Origin: Aquabacter sp. L1I39
GTDB taxonomy: Bacteria; Pseudomonadota; Alphaproteobacteria; Rhizobiales; Xanthobacteraceae
NCBI RefSeq assembly: GCF_017742835.1
Contig: NZ_CP072392.1
Coordinates: 3,681,695 to 3,745,694, forward strand
DNA: 64,000 bases
Direction of reading: 5' to 3'
Shown: positions 1 to 9,020 of the stretch, one piece after another
Numbering within the stretch: the first letter of the stretch is position 1
How the letters are laid out: each line of letters opens with the position of its first letter
The notes under the pieces: model-generated
The model's database searches: none
The model's input: only the letters and a program-made list of their open reading frames with translations
Told to the model about the DNA's origin: nothing
Translations under genes and position numbers: made by a program

Positions 1-1
1 G

Positions 2-1126
2 CGCTTCGCACTGACCGCGTTTGGCGTTGCCTTTCTCATCATGGCCGTGATCGGCATGATCGGCCTCTATCGGGGCATCGTCGAGGATGCGCTGCTGATC
101 ATCGACCGGATCGACGCGGACCTGTGGGTGGTCCAAGGCGAGCGTGCCGGTCCCTTCGCCGAGGGGTCAGCCGTGGCGGCCGACATGGACCGCAGGGTCG
201 AGGGCGTGCCGGGCGTGGCGGATGTCCGCCGCTTCACCCAATTCAGCCAGCAGTTCAATTTCGCGGGCGTCGCGCGCCGGGTCACTGTCACCGGCGTGGA
301 TGTGCCGCGCGATGACGGGCGATGGCTGTCCCTCACAGAGGGGTGCTGGCTCGCCGGCAGACGCTACGAGGCGGTGGCGGATGCCAGCACCGGCTTGAAA
401 GTCGGCGATCGGATCCAACTGGCGCGCGACACCTACACCGTTGTCGGGCTCACGCGGTACATGGTGGATTCGGCGGGCGACGGGCTGCTGTTCGTCGGTA
501 TCAATGATGCCGCCGTGATTGCCCGCCGCCGTACCTCGGAAGAAATTCACCTGGCTCGGGCGGGGCGAGCGGATGCGGCCGCCGTCAGCGCCGACGCCTC
601 CTCCGTGGCGCAGGAAAGCAAGATCGCCGCGGTCCTGGTGCGACTCAACCCTGCCGCCGATGCCGGGCAGGTCATCGCGGCCTTTCGGCGCTGGGGCGAC
701 GTGGAGGTGCTGACCACCGCCGAACAGCGCCACCTGATGTTGAACGCCCGGCTCTGGAAGCTGCGCCTTCAGATCCTCAGCTTCACCGGGATGATCCTCG
801 TCATTACGGCCATCGTGGTGTCGCTGATCGTCTACACCATGACACTTGAGAAGCTGCACGAGATCGCGCTTCTCAAGCTGATGGGCGCGCGGGAACGCGT
901 GGTGATCGCCTTGATCGGTCAACAGGCCGCGTTCATCGGCATCGCCGGCTATGTCTTCGCGCTTGTGCTCTCCGTCCTCGTCTTTCCCCTTTTCCCCCGT
1001 CGGGTCGTGATGCTGCCCTCGGACCTCGGGCAGATCGCTCTGGCCTTGGCACTTGTCTGTGCGGTCGCGGCTTTCGTGGGGATCGCGCGGGCCTCGCAGG
1101 TGGGCGCGCGGGAGGTGCTCTCGTGA
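2..1126 (+). CDS. FtsX/MacB-type ABC transporter permease, 5' truncated by window edge
   Basis: This is the membrane subunit of an ABC exporter of the FtsX/MacB/DevC type, which usually acts on envelope lipids, lipoproteins or efflux substrates. The frame is already open at base 2, and the residues before the first ATG (base 41) are hydrophobic, so the true start lies outside the window. The visible part begins in the first membrane segment. A MacB-like periplasmic domain follows, and then a C-terminal FtsX domain with about three membrane segments, including the family-typical stretch EIALLKLMGA. The stop overlaps the GTG start of the next gene (the cognate ATPase) by 4 bases, which indicates translational coupling. 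The transported substrate cannot be read from the sequence. Confidence 0.88.
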   Translation, partial: RFALTAFGVAFLIMAVIGMIGLYRGIVEDALLIIDRIDADLWVVQGERAGPFAEGSAVAADMDRRVEGVPGVADVRRFTQFSQQFNFAGVARRVTVTGVDVPRDDGRWLSLTEGCWLAGRRYEAVADASTGLKVGDRIQLARDTYTVVGLTRYMVDSAGDGLLFVGINDAAVIARRRTSEEIHLARAGRADAAAVSADASSVAQESKIAAVLVRLNPAADAGQVIAAFRRWGDVEVLTTAEQRHLMLNARLWKLRLQILSFTGMILVITAIVVSLIVYTMTLEKLHEIALLKLMGARERVVIALIGQQAAFIGIAGYVFALVLSVLVFPLFPRRVVMLPSDLGQIALALALVCAVAAFVGIARASQVGAREVLS

Positions 1127-1863
1127 GCGGTGCCCCTGTTCTATCGGTTAGAAACCTCTCGCGCACCTATGTCACCGGCGGGGGCGTTGTACGCGCCCTC
1201 GACGGGGTGTGCCTGGATGTGGCGGCAGGAGAATTGGTGGGCATTTTCGGGCCTAGCGGCTCGGGCAAGAGCACCTTCCTGATGCTGGCGGGGCTCCTGG
1301 AGAACCCCACCTCCGGCGAAGTGTGGCTGACTGGCGAGCGCGTGTCTCACCCAGGCGCCGACCTCGACGCGCTGCGCGAGACGCGGCGCGCGGGCATCGG
1401 CTTCGTGTTCCAGAAGGCGAACCTCATCCCATTCCTCTCAGCGGTGGAGAATGTGGCCCTGAGCCTGGAAATTGCCGACGTCCACCCCGCAGATGCCCGC
1501 GCCCACGCCTTGCGGTTGCTCGCCGCCTTGGATCTCGCGCACCGCGCCGACAGCCTGCCGGCAAAGCTCTCCGGCGGAGAGCAGCAGCGCGTGGCAGTGG
1601 CCCGTGCCCTCGCCAATGCGCCGCCCCTCATTCTCGCCGACGAGCCGACCGCCGCTCTTGATGGCGCACGTGGCCGCCAGGTGATGGAGATCTTCCGCCG
1701 CATCGCCGTGGATCATGGGGCCGCGGTGGTGGTCATCACGCACGATCCGCGCGCGATCGATCTGTTCGACCGCATCGTTCACTTCGAGGATGGGCGGATG
1801 CGCACAGACCATGGGGCCGATAACGATCCCGCCGGGCGGCACCGTGGGATGGCAGCGCCTTAG
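1123..1863 (+). CDS. ABC transporter ATP-binding protein (LolD/MacB-like)
   Basis: This 246-residue cytoplasmic ATPase powers the FtsX-type permease encoded just upstream. Walker A is GPSGSGKST near residue 43, the ABC signature is [15 protein letters not shown], Walker B is [12 protein letters not shown], and the H-loop is VITHD. The length and the close match to the LolD/MacB/DevA group fit an export-type system. It starts with GTG inside the upstream stop codon (4-base overlap), so the two genes form an operon. No third component (membrane fusion or lipoprotein) is visible on this side; it may lie upstream of the window. Confidence 0.9.
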   Translation: MSGAPVLSVRNLSRTYVTGGGVVRALDGVCLDVAAGELVGIFGPSGSGKSTFLMLAGLLENPTSGEVWLTGERVSHPGADLDALRETRRAGIGFVFQKANLIPFLSAVENVALSLEIADVHPADARAHALRLLAALDLAHRADSLPAKLSGGEQQRVAVARALANAPPLILADEPTAALDGARGRQVMEIFRRIAVDHGAAVVVITHDPRAIDLFDRIVHFEDGRMRTDHGADNDPAGRHRGMAAP

Positions 1864-2047
1864 ACTCGCGGTGGCACGCCTCACGCGCGCTACCTTATGC
1901 TTGTCGCGGGCGGCCAGAGGCGGAAGGCTTGGGCGAGAGCGCAAGGGCACCTTGTGCCGTGGTCCCGCGTGCGGAAGGGGGACGAACGTGCAAGGGCCGG
2001 TCACACCGCATCAGACTTGGCGCCGTCCCCCCTCGCAGGAACGCTGC

Positions 2048-2704
2048 TCAAGGGCCATCCGGGTGCCAAGAGGCCAGGGCGCTCCGCCCGAGATCGGTGA
2101 GCCCATACACGCCGCGCGCTGACCGCTCGAACCAGCCATACACGTTGCGGCGGAGGATTTTCTGTGCATCCGGGCAAGCGGCTTTCAGGTCGCGTGGCCG
2201 CTGCGGCGCTGCAACCATCGCGGCAGCGCAGGCGAGGGCCTGCTGCCGATACGCCGTCATGATGGGCTTGCGCGTGCCACCGCCTGCAACGGGATCGCCC
2301 TGGCGCCGCTGATGCTCCTCCACCAGACGCGACCGGCGGCGAGCATTGTTGCGCGGCATGGGTGCGGCCGGCGAGACGAGAATGTCCACCCGCCCGGATG
2401 CCGATACGCCCAGCAAGCCGAAGCCGAGGCGACGGCAGAGATTGCGGTAGCGCCCGTCGCTTTCCCGGCCCTTTCCCTTGGTTGAGAGACGCGCCGCCAG
2501 CCAGATCTCGTCCCCGCAGCTTGCCCGGTCTACGCCTTGTAGAATGAGCTCGAGATTGAATGCCAGTTTCAGCTCGGCGATCACCACAACCTTGGGATCC
2601 TCATCCCGCAGCCCGACGATGTCGCAGTGCCCCACCTCACCCTTGACGGTGTAGCCGAGCTGCTCAAGGAAGCGCTTGACGGGCTCATAAAGGGTCGTTT
2701 CCAC
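2048..2704 (-). CDS. DUF2161 family putative PD-(D/E)XK-type phosphodiesterase
   Basis: This 218-residue protein begins METTLYEPVKRFLEQLGYTV and continues with CDIVGLR and VVVIAELKLAFNLELILQGV. These are hallmarks of the DUF2161 family, whose fold is related to PD-(D/E)XK nucleases: the Asp of CDIV and the E-x-K of AELK form the putative metal site. The C-terminal part (LKAACPDAQKILRRNVYGWFERSA) resembles the winged-helix tail of that family. The cellular role of the family is not established. The gene stands alone on the minus strand, convergent with the ABC ATPase gene. Confidence 0.78.
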   Translation of the reverse strand: METTLYEPVKRFLEQLGYTVKGEVGHCDIVGLRDEDPKVVVIAELKLAFNLELILQGVDRASCGDEIWLAARLSTKGKGRESDGRYRNLCRRLGFGLLGVSASGRVDILVSPAAPMPRNNARRRSRLVEEHQRRQGDPVAGGGTRKPIMTAYRQQALACAAAMVAAPQRPRDLKAACPDAQKILRRNVYGWFERSARGVYGLTDLGRSALASWHPDGP

Positions 2705-3167
2705 ATGTCGCCTCTGGTTGGACGGCGCCGAGCATGTCCCACAGGTGGTTTAGGAGCAGCAAACGGAGGTTTATCTGGCACACATCAGGAATGCGCGCTC
2801 ATCTCCACACGCTGGAGCCTTCCCGAAACGCGACGCGGCCTGAACTCAGGGGATCCGGTACGCCTTGGGCGCGGCCAGGTTTGCGGATCGACAGGTCCAG
2901 AAGCGGCTGAAGCAGATTGTGGCCCTTAAGATAAGGGGCGACCGTCGTGGCCGCAGCCGTGCACGCCCGTAAGGCCTGGATCCAATCGCCAAAGCTAGAA
3001 TCGATTGACAGCGTCAAGTCCGCTTCTGCGAGAGCAGCTCCCAGCAGGCGATAGTTTACGCGCGACAGGGATGCGCATGCTGGCAAAATCCTTGGCAGGT
3101 GACATCTCAGGCCTTCAGGCGCCGCGGAGGGAAACCGATGCGCCCACCGGGGCCGCCTCCACCGGTC
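2705..3167. other. Intergenic stretch with only a doubtful short ORF
   Basis: This is about 460 bases between the DUF2161 gene and the nitrile hydratase accessory gene. One minus-strand ORF of 95 codons (2799-3086) is open here, but I recognise no family in it. It contains a hydrophobic run (YLKGHNLLQPLLDLSI) that could be the remnant of a decayed gene. I see no tRNA, clear terminator hairpin or insertion sequence end. Confidence 0.4.
2799..3086 (-). CDS. Doubtful hypothetical ORF (95 aa)
   Basis: An open frame of 95 codons lies in the gap downstream of the nitrile hydratase genes and is read in the same direction. There is no recognisable motif, signal peptide or convincing ribosome binding site. 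It could be chance open frame in high-GC DNA or a relic of a longer gene. It is listed only because nothing else occupies this stretch. Confidence 0.18.
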   Translation of the reverse strand: MPACASLSRVNYRLLGAALAEADLTLSIDSSFGDWIQALRACTAAATTVAPYLKGHNLLQPLLDLSIRKPGRAQGVPDPLSSGRVAFREGSSVWR

Positions 3168-3500
3168 TCATCCGAGCGCGGGTGCCTTTTTGACCAGGAT
3201 AGGCTTGCCATGCGGCGTTGCCCGCGCCGCCTCGTCCCATGCGCGCTGCCAGGAGGCGAGGGCGGTGGGGGTGGTGACAGCGCGCTCCACCAAGAGGCCC
3301 TCCAGCGCGGCGAGCCAAGCGTCATAGTCGGTGGTGCCGTCGCCACGTTTCGCGGCAGCCCCGAGCCTGGACGCCCATTCAGGCCAAGTGAACAGGCCCG
3401 ACGAATGCAACGCCACCACCATGGCGAAGACCTGTGCTTCCCAGGGGGCGGAGAAGACGGGGGCGGCGTCCGGCCCATCCAGACAGACCGGTGCGGGCAT
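3168..3500 (-). CDS. Nitrile hydratase accessory/activator protein (P14K-like)
   Basis: This 110-residue protein contains FSAPWEAQVFAMVVALHSSG and FTWPEWASRL. It resembles the N-terminal helical part of nitrile hydratase beta subunits, as do the small activators (P14K, NhlE) that deliver cobalt and mature the alpha subunit by subunit swapping. The chosen ATG at 3500 is one base past the beta-subunit stop; the longer upstream frame runs antisense-free inside beta and is unlikely. The order alpha, beta, activator is that of Co-type nitrile hydratase operons. The role is inferred from family and position. Confidence 0.85.
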   Translation of the reverse strand: MPAPVCLDGPDAAPVFSAPWEAQVFAMVVALHSSGLFTWPEWASRLGAAAKRGDGTTDYDAWLAALEGLLVERAVTTPTALASWQRAWDEAARATPHGKPILVKKAPALG

Positions 3501-3501
3501 G

Positions 3502-4164
3502 TCAGCCGACGGGTTCAAGATAGCTCTCCCACGCATCGACGGACACGGAGGTCCCAGGCTCTGCGTCTGGCCCCCACAGCTCCTCGCCCGAAAAGCGAAC
3601 CGTGAACAGCCATTGGGGATCCTCCCCGAGACCATGGGCGCTGGTGTCTGGAAAAACGAACATGCCGTGGACCATTTCGACGACTCCGATCTTGCCGCGG
3701 GCATAGCGGGGCAGGCGGGTGTGGCCGGCCGGGTGGAAGACCCGCGCGCGAACGCGCGCACCAGCCGCGAAGGGGGCCGTTCCTTCGGCGGGACGGGCGT
3801 AATTGGTCCCCGCCGCCAGCCCGCGCGCAATGGCTGCACCATCCGGCACGCGGGCGACGGGGAGGGGCGGGGAGGTGATCTCGCCCGTCGCCAATTCGGC
3901 CGCGGAGGCAAGACCCTTCTCCACCAGCATGGCAGAAAGGCCCTTCATCCAGATCTCATAATAGGACGAACTGAGATATTCCGCCGGCGGCAGGCTTTCG
4001 CGCAGGTAGCGCATGGCGTCGATGGTCCAGGCCCCCGTCGCGCCCGCCGCCAGGGTGAGCGCGAACAGGCGCCGTTCCCATGGGGCGTGGAAGAGCGGTT
4101 CGTTGTCTTCCTGCACCACCGGGCCGAAGCCCATCATGCCGCCAAGATCCGCCGCGCCGTTCAT
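3502..4164 (-). CDS. nthB: Nitrile hydratase beta subunit
   Basis: This is the 220-residue non-catalytic subunit of nitrile hydratase, which hydrates a nitrile to the amide. It starts [16 protein letters not shown], the classic beta-subunit N-terminus, followed by [13 protein letters not shown]. The C-terminal SH3-like barrel is marked by [21 protein letters not shown], then VHGMFVFPD and [10 protein letters not shown]. The length is normal for a complete beta subunit, which argues against thiocyanate hydrolase, where this chain is split in two. The ATG overlaps the alpha-subunit stop by 4 bases (ATGA), so the subunits are translationally coupled. Confidence 0.95.
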   Translation of the reverse strand: MNGAADLGGMMGFGPVVQEDNEPLFHAPWERRLFALTLAAGATGAWTIDAMRYLRESLPPAEYLSSSYYEIWMKGLSAMLVEKGLASAAELATGEITSPPLPVARVPDGAAIARGLAAGTNYARPAEGTAPFAAGARVRARVFHPAGHTRLPRYARGKIGVVEMVHGMFVFPDTSAHGLGEDPQWLFTVRFSGEELWGPDAEPGTSVSVDAWESYLEPVG

Positions 4165-4823
4165 GACTGCGCCGGGCTGAGGGCCAGTCCCGTCCCGATC
4201 ATGGAATTGCGCGTCACGAGGTCGGCCAATTGCTCCTCGTCGAGGCCGTCTGTCCCGTCCGGCCGCCGGGGAATCACAAGATAGCGCGTCTCGGCGGTGG
4301 AATCCCACACTCGCACCTCGACCACGGGCGGCAGCGTGACGCCGAATTCCGCCAGCACTTCGCGGGGTTTGAGCACCACGCGGGAGCGATAGGCGGGGCT
4401 CTTGTACCAGGTGGGCGGCAGGCCAAGCACCGGCCAGGGGTAACAGGAGCACAAGGTGCAGACGATCACGTTATGGACGGTCGGCGTATTCTCCACCGCC
4501 ACCATGTGTTCGCCTTGGCGGCCCGTGAAGCCGAACTCGGCGATGGCGGAAGTGGCATCCTTCAAGAGCCGCTCACGATAGTCCGCATCCGCCCAGGCCC
4601 GGGCCACCACCCGGGCGCCGTTACGCGGCCCGACCTTAGTCTCGTAGGTCTCGATGATGACGTCGAGGGCCGCGGGATCCACATAGCCCTTGCCTACCAG
4701 GATCGATTCGAGGGCGCGCACCCGAAGCTCATTGGGGGACAGCGCGCTGCCATGGTCGTGATCGTGATGATGATCGTGGTCGTGACCGTGATGCGCATGA
4801 TCCGCGTGGGGATCTTGATGCAT
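4161..4823 (-). CDS. nthA: Nitrile hydratase alpha subunit, cobalt type, with His-rich N-terminus
   Basis: This is the catalytic subunit of nitrile hydratase (220 aa). The metal claw CTLCSC lies at residues 122-127; Thr in the second position is typical of Co(III) enzymes, whereas Fe enzymes have Ser. Further family blocks are [14 protein letters not shown] and [14 protein letters not shown]. The ATG at 4823 is chosen because a GGAGAAGG sequence lies just upstream; the longer open frame to 4901 lacks one. Residues 6-24 are almost all His and Asp, an unusual metal-binding tail. The gene lies between an amidase/carbamoylase gene (102 bases upstream) and nthB. Confidence 0.95.
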   Translation of the reverse strand: MHQDPHADHAHHGHDHDHHHDHDHGSALSPNELRVRALESILVGKGYVDPAALDVIIETYETKVGPRNGARVVARAWADADYRERLLKDATSAIAEFGFTGRQGEHMVAVENTPTVHNVIVCTLCSCYPWPVLGLPPTWYKSPAYRSRVVLKPREVLAEFGVTLPPVVEVRVWDSTAETRYLVIPRRPDGTDGLDEEQLADLVTRNSMIGTGLALSPAQS

Positions 4824-4925
4824 GCGTCCTTCTCCAATGGCCCCGTCTGCCATGGCGGCGGCGATCCGCGCCAGGGCGCCACCATCGCCCGCCGCCGGCA
4901 CTTGCGCAATGGAAAGGGGCGTGTG

Positions 4926-6170
4926 TCAGACCCGGGTGGCCAATGTCCACACTGTATCCGCCAGCACCTTGGTGCCAGCGGTGAGATGCTCCGGCTCCGC
5001 CCATTCCAGCGGGTTGTGGGAGATGCCACCGCGGCAGGGCACGAAGATCATGCCGGTGGGGCAGACATAATGAAGCTGGCGGGCGTCGTGGCCGGCCGCC
5101 GAATAAACGTCCATGCAAGGGATACACAATGCATTCGCCGCCTCGGTGAGTGCATTGCGCATGGCCTCCGGGAAGGTCAGCGATGGCGAATGCTGAATCT
5201 GGCGGAGCTGCGCCGTGCAGACACCTTGACGGGCCGCGACGATTTCCCGGATGGCGGCGTCCATGCGATCCACGACGCCATTGTCCGGGTGGCGCAGGTC
5301 GATGGAGAACAGAACCTCTTCCGGCACGACGGAGGGCGCATTGGGCGTCACCTGCATCTGGCCCACGGTCAGGAGCGTGTCCTCGGGCTGCCGCGCGGCG
5401 TCGTCCATGGCGCCGATCATCTGGACGGCGGCCATCAGGGCGTCGCGGCGGTCCCGGCGCAGGGCCGTGCCCGCATGGGCAGCTTCGCCCTTCACGGTGA
5501 CGCGATAGCGCCGCGTGCCCTGGATGCCGCTGACGATGCCCACCGGGGCGCCCGCCTCCTCCAGCTTTGAAGCCTGCTCGATGTGAGGCTCCACATAGGC
5601 CGCCAAAGGCAGGCCGAAGGGGCGAAGGGGCACGCCGTCATCGGCGGCCAGGATGGCGTCGATGGCCTCCCCCACGCTCACGCCGTCCGCGTCCTTGATG
5701 GCGCGCACGTTGTCCAGCGTCTTGGTGCCGGTGAACAGGTCCGATCCGGTCATGCCGGGCGCAAAGCGGGAGCCTTCCTCGTTGGTCCAGGCCACCACCT
5801 CGATGGCCCGCGCCGGCACCTCGCCGCGCTTCACCACCGCCTCGGCCACTTCCAGGGCAGCGAGGACGCCATAGACGCCATCGAACTTTCCGCCCGTGGG
5901 TTGGGAATCGATATGGGAGCCGGCGAGGACGGGGGGCAGACTGGCGTCGCGCCCCTCAAGGCGCAGGAACAGGTTCGCCGCCTGGTCCGTATAGGGCTTG
6001 AGGCCGATGGCGCGGCCCCAGGCGATGAGTTGCGCCCGCGCCTGCGCCTCGGTGGCGGAGAGCGCCGGCCGGTCCACGCCGCCGTCGGGGCGCGCGCCGA
6101 AGGCGGCGAGCGCCATCAGCCGTGCCCACAGGCGATCGCCGTCCACCAGATCGGAAAGGCGGGGCGCCAT
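4926..6170 (-). CDS. Zn-dependent hydantoinase/carbamoylase-family amidase (M20)
   Basis: This 414-residue protein belongs to the M20 group that includes N-carbamoyl-L-amino acid hydrolase, allantoate amidohydrolase and beta-ureidopropionase. The metal ligands appear in order: His86 in AGSHIDSQPTGGKFDGV, Asp97, the Glu pair in WTNEEGSRFAPGM (131-132), and a downstream His in AGHDARQLHY. The expected reaction is cleavage of a carbamoyl or amide C-N bond. The start is 2 bases after the stop of the alpha/beta hydrolase gene, so it sits inside the operon that ends with nitrile hydratase. It could process an amide or ureido intermediate; the actual substrate is unknown. Confidence 0.88.
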   Translation of the reverse strand: MAPRLSDLVDGDRLWARLMALAAFGARPDGGVDRPALSATEAQARAQLIAWGRAIGLKPYTDQAANLFLRLEGRDASLPPVLAGSHIDSQPTGGKFDGVYGVLAALEVAEAVVKRGEVPARAIEVVAWTNEEGSRFAPGMTGSDLFTGTKTLDNVRAIKDADGVSVGEAIDAILAADDGVPLRPFGLPLAAYVEPHIEQASKLEEAGAPVGIVSGIQGTRRYRVTVKGEAAHAGTALRRDRRDALMAAVQMIGAMDDAARQPEDTLLTVGQMQVTPNAPSVVPEEVLFSIDLRHPDNGVVDRMDAAIREIVAARQGVCTAQLRQIQHSPSLTFPEAMRNALTEAANALCIPCMDVYSAAGHDARQLHYVCPTGMIFVPCRGGISHNPLEWAEPEHLTAGTKVLADTVWTLATRV

Positions 6171-6172
6171 GC

Positions 6173-7054
6173 TTATTCCGTCCGCATGATCTGGGCGGGG
6201 TTGGCGCGGGGATCGCGCGGCCCCCAGCGGCCCGCCTCCACCTGGGCGATGAACTCGCCCACCAGGTGATTGAACAAAGCCGGCTCTTCCAGATTGAGCG
6301 TGTGGCCGGATTTCGGCAGCACGGCCAGGCCGCAGCGGGGCACCACCTTCTTGAGAAAAATGCCCGGCTGGAGGCAGTGGTCGTCCTCGTCGCCCGTCAT
6401 GACCAGGAGCGGCGCCTGCATGGCACGGAAGTCGGCTTCCATGTCATAAAGCGAGGGCCGCCGCATCTGGACGCCGCGCATGGTGTTGGCAGCCCCCTTT
6501 GCGTCGTGACGGCCCAGGCGCTCGGCGAACAGCGCCCAGCCGCGCGGGTCCTTGTCCTGGAATTGGACGCGAGAGGCGCCCTCGGCATAAGTGGGGGCGA
6601 AGTCCGGCGCGCCGCGGGTTTCGAAGTTATGGGCCACCTGCTCCGAGATGCCCTTGAAATAGTCCTCATGGGCCTTTTCGGCGCCATAGCCCGTGCCGGC
6701 CGCCACCAGCGACAGGACCCGGCCAGGGTGCCGCAGGCCCGCATGGAGGGTGGCAAAGCCCCCCATGGAGAGGCCCACCACATGGGCCTTCTCGATGCCC
6801 GCCGCATTCAGCACGTCGATGATGTCGTCGGCCGCGCGGACCTGCGAATAGGCCTCCACATCCGCCGGAATGTCCGAAGGCGCATAGCCGCGCGCCGCAA
6901 AGGTGATGCAGCGGTGGCGGCGGGCGAAGAAGTTGAGCTGCGGCTCCCAGCTCCAGTGACTGCCGCCGAACTCGTGCACGAAGATGATGGGCGTGCCCGA
7001 GCCGGCTTCCTCGTAGAACAGCTTGTAGCCGTCGCTGGTGGATGCGAATGCCAT
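6173..7054 (-). CDS. Alpha/beta hydrolase
   Basis: This 293-residue cytoplasmic alpha/beta hydrolase has the nucleophile elbow GLSMGG with Ser96. The oxyanion region is near IIFVHEFGGSHWSW, an acid is likely near MTGDEDD, and the catalytic His is in PKSGHTLNLEEP. It resembles the 3-oxoadipate enol-lactonase/epoxide hydrolase-like group, which covers many C-C, ester and lactone hydrolases. The ATG at 7054 begins MAFASTSDGYKLFYEEAG, a normal start for the fold. It is 11 bases downstream of the SDR gene and 2 bases upstream of the M20 amidase gene, within one operon. Confidence 0.87.
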   Translation of the reverse strand: MAFASTSDGYKLFYEEAGSGTPIIFVHEFGGSHWSWEPQLNFFARRHRCITFAARGYAPSDIPADVEAYSQVRAADDIIDVLNAAGIEKAHVVGLSMGGFATLHAGLRHPGRVLSLVAAGTGYGAEKAHEDYFKGISEQVAHNFETRGAPDFAPTYAEGASRVQFQDKDPRGWALFAERLGRHDAKGAANTMRGVQMRRPSLYDMEADFRAMQAPLLVMTGDEDDHCLQPGIFLKKVVPRCGLAVLPKSGHTLNLEEPALFNHLVGEFIAQVEAGRWGPRDPRANPAQIMRTE

Positions 7055-7065
7055 GGCGTGTGCCC

Positions 7066-7848
7066 TCAGATGACCGAGCGGCGGGACGCGATGCCGCCAT
7101 CGACGGTAAAGATGGTGCCCGACGTGTAGCCGGAGCGGTAGGAGGCCAGGAACACGATCAGGTCCGTGACCTCGTGCACATGGGCCGGGCGACCCAGCGG
7201 ATAGCGGGTCTGCAATTCCTTGTAGCGGTCCGCATCGCCCAGCCAGTCGGCAGCGCGCTTCTTGAGCATGTTGTAGATGCGGTCCGTATCCACCGGGCCC
7301 GGATTGACGCCGACCACGCGGATATTGTCGTCGAGCGAATGGCCGCCCATGGCGCGGGTGAAGGCCATCAGGCTCGCATTGCCGGTGGTGCCGGCCACAT
7401 AAGCCGGGTCGAACACCTCGCCGCCATTGCCGATATTGTTGATGATGACGCCGCCGCCCCGCGCCTTCATGCGGGGATAAATGGCGCGGGTCAGGTTGAT
7501 ATAGCCGAAGACCTTCAGCTCCCAGCCCGCGCGCCACTTGGCCTCGTCCACGTCCCACAGCGAGCCGCTGGGGATGACGCCCGCATTGTTCACGAGGATG
7601 TCGATGTCGCCTACGGCCTCCACCAGGCCATCGATGGCGCCGGCCTGCGTCAGGTCGAGGGCGTGCGGGGTGACGGATACGCCATGTGCAGCGGTGAGCG
7701 CCTGCGCCAGCGCCGCCAACCGATCGCCGGAGCGGGCCACCACATGCAAATTGCAGCCTTCTTCCGCGAAGGCCCGGGCCAGACCCTCGCCGATCCCCTG
7801 GGAGGCACCGGTGATGAGCACCGTCTTGCCCGTGAGCTTCAGATCCAT
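7066..7848 (-). CDS. Short-chain dehydrogenase/reductase lacking the usual catalytic YxxxK
   Basis: This 260-residue Rossmann protein has TGASQGIGEG near residue 13 and NNAG near residue 87, so the NAD(P)-binding half is intact. At the active site the expected Ser-Tyr-x-x-x-Lys is not present. The strand normally ending in Ser reads IINNIGNGG, and the Tyr/Lys segment reads AYVAGTTGNASLMAFTRAMG, so Lys aligns with Asn unless a three-residue insertion is assumed. A related but divergent SDR subfamily is likely. It may be an oxidoreductase with altered chemistry or a lyase. It lies between the aminotransferase and alpha/beta hydrolase genes in the operon. Confidence 0.85.
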   Translation of the reverse strand: MDLKLTGKTVLITGASQGIGEGLARAFAEEGCNLHVVARSGDRLAALAQALTAAHGVSVTPHALDLTQAGAIDGLVEAVGDIDILVNNAGVIPSGSLWDVDEAKWRAGWELKVFGYINLTRAIYPRMKARGGGVIINNIGNGGEVFDPAYVAGTTGNASLMAFTRAMGGHSLDDNIRVVGVNPGPVDTDRIYNMLKKRAADWLGDADRYKELQTRYPLGRPAHVHEVTDLIVFLASYRSGYTSGTIFTVDGGIASRRSVI

Positions 7849-7886
7849 GTTGGACGTCTTTCCTAAAGCTGTGACCGATGCGCCGG

Positions 7887-9020
7887 TCAGAACAGTTTCA
7901 CGGCTTCGTTCTGGCCCCGCACCTGCTCGACGAGCCCCGGCAGCAGGTCCACGAATTCTTCCACCCAGGCAGAGGGCACGGTGGTGCTGATCTTGATGAA
8001 GCGGTCGCCGAAGGTGGGCGTGTGGTAGGCGCCCTGGCGGATCATGATGTCGTGCTTCTGGAAGGCGGCCACCAGCGCATCCGGGCGGATGCCGGCCGCG
8101 CCGCATTCCACCACCACGAAATTCCCGTTGGACGGGAAGACGGGCATGGAGAGGCCGGGGACGCGGTCCACCGCGTCCTTGATCAGCTTCTGGTTGGCCC
8201 GCTGGTTGGCGAGGATGCCGGGGAACCACTCAGCTTTGATGCCAAGGCCCGCGAGCGCCGCGCGTTGGGAGAGGATGCTGGAGCCGAGATTGTTGGGCGG
8301 AGCATCGGCAAGCCGCGCGATGATTTCGGGGGTGGAGACCACCGCGCCCACGCGCATGCCGGCCAGGCCCAGCCACTTGGAGAAGCTGTAGATGGTCAGC
8401 GTGCGCTCAGGATAGACCGCCGCCGCCAGATGGTGCTCATAGGCAAAGTGGCGATAGGTGCAATCGTGGATCAGGTAGGCGCCGGCCTCCCGTGCCACGG
8501 CTGCGATGTCGGCGATCTCCTGCGCCGTGCAGGCGGTGCCGAGCGGATTGTTGGGATCCACCACATAGATGACCTTGGTCTTCGGCGTGATGGCCGCTTT
8601 CAGGCGCTCCGGGGCGAGGCGGTAGCCGTATTCCTCGCCATAGATGGGGATCTGCGTGACGCTGGCACCCACGGAGCGGGCGAAGGCCATGGGCCAGTTC
8701 CAGGTGGGATCCGTTGTGATGAACTCATCGCCCGGCGCAAGCAGGGTATGGCAGATGTGGTAGAGCGAGGCGACGGCCCCGTCCGAGATCAGGGCGCACT
8801 GGCCAGGCAGCCCGAGATCATCCACCACGCCCTGGCGCAGCGCCTCGAGGCCCGCCGGCGGCGCATAGATGTGGAATTCCTCATCCCGGATGCACTTTTC
8901 CATCGCAGCGATGACTGCGGGATGCGGCGTCCCGTGATTGGTGTTCTGCCCCATCCACCGCAGGCCGGGCGTGTTCACCAGCCGGTCGAAATGAGCGTTC
9001 CGGACCTCGAAAGATTGCAT
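7887..9020 (-). CDS. Pyridoxal-phosphate aminotransferase, class I/II
   Basis: This fold-type I PLP enzyme of about 377 residues is the first gene of the leftward operon. The PLP lysine is in YSFSKWLGLAGMRVG, with the downstream Arg typical of the class. VDPNNPLGT and HDCTYRHF supply the usual Asn and Asp/Tyr contacts, and a C-terminal Arg-like carboxylate contact is less clear. The ATG at 9020 (MQSFEVRNAH) is preferred over the upstream TTG at 9035. The enzyme would transaminate, or act as a lyase on, an amino compound in the pathway that also uses nitrile hydratase and the amidase. Confidence 0.88.
   Translation of the reverse strand: MQSFEVRNAHFDRLVNTPGLRWMGQNTNHGTPHPAVIAAMEKCIRDEEFHIYAPPAGLEALRQGVVDDLGLPGQCALISDGAVASLYHICHTLLAPGDEFITTDPTWNWPMAFARSVGASVTQIPIYGEEYGYRLAPERLKAAITPKTKVIYVVDPNNPLGTACTAQEIADIAAVAREAGAYLIHDCTYRHFAYEHHLAAAVYPERTLTIYSFSKWLGLAGMRVGAVVSTPEIIARLADAPPNNLGSSILSQRAALAGLGIKAEWFPGILANQRANQKLIKDAVDRVPGLSMPVFPSNGNFVVVECGAAGIRPDALVAAFQKHDIMIRQGAYHTPTFGDRFIKISTTVPSAWVEEFVDLLPGLVEQVRGQNEAVKLF

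Noticed and set aside
3502..4823. Thiocyanate hydrolase in place of nitrile hydratase
   Set aside because: The beta subunit is a single full-length chain of 220 residues, whereas thiocyanate hydrolase splits it in two; the alpha subunit has typical nitrile hydratase blocks.
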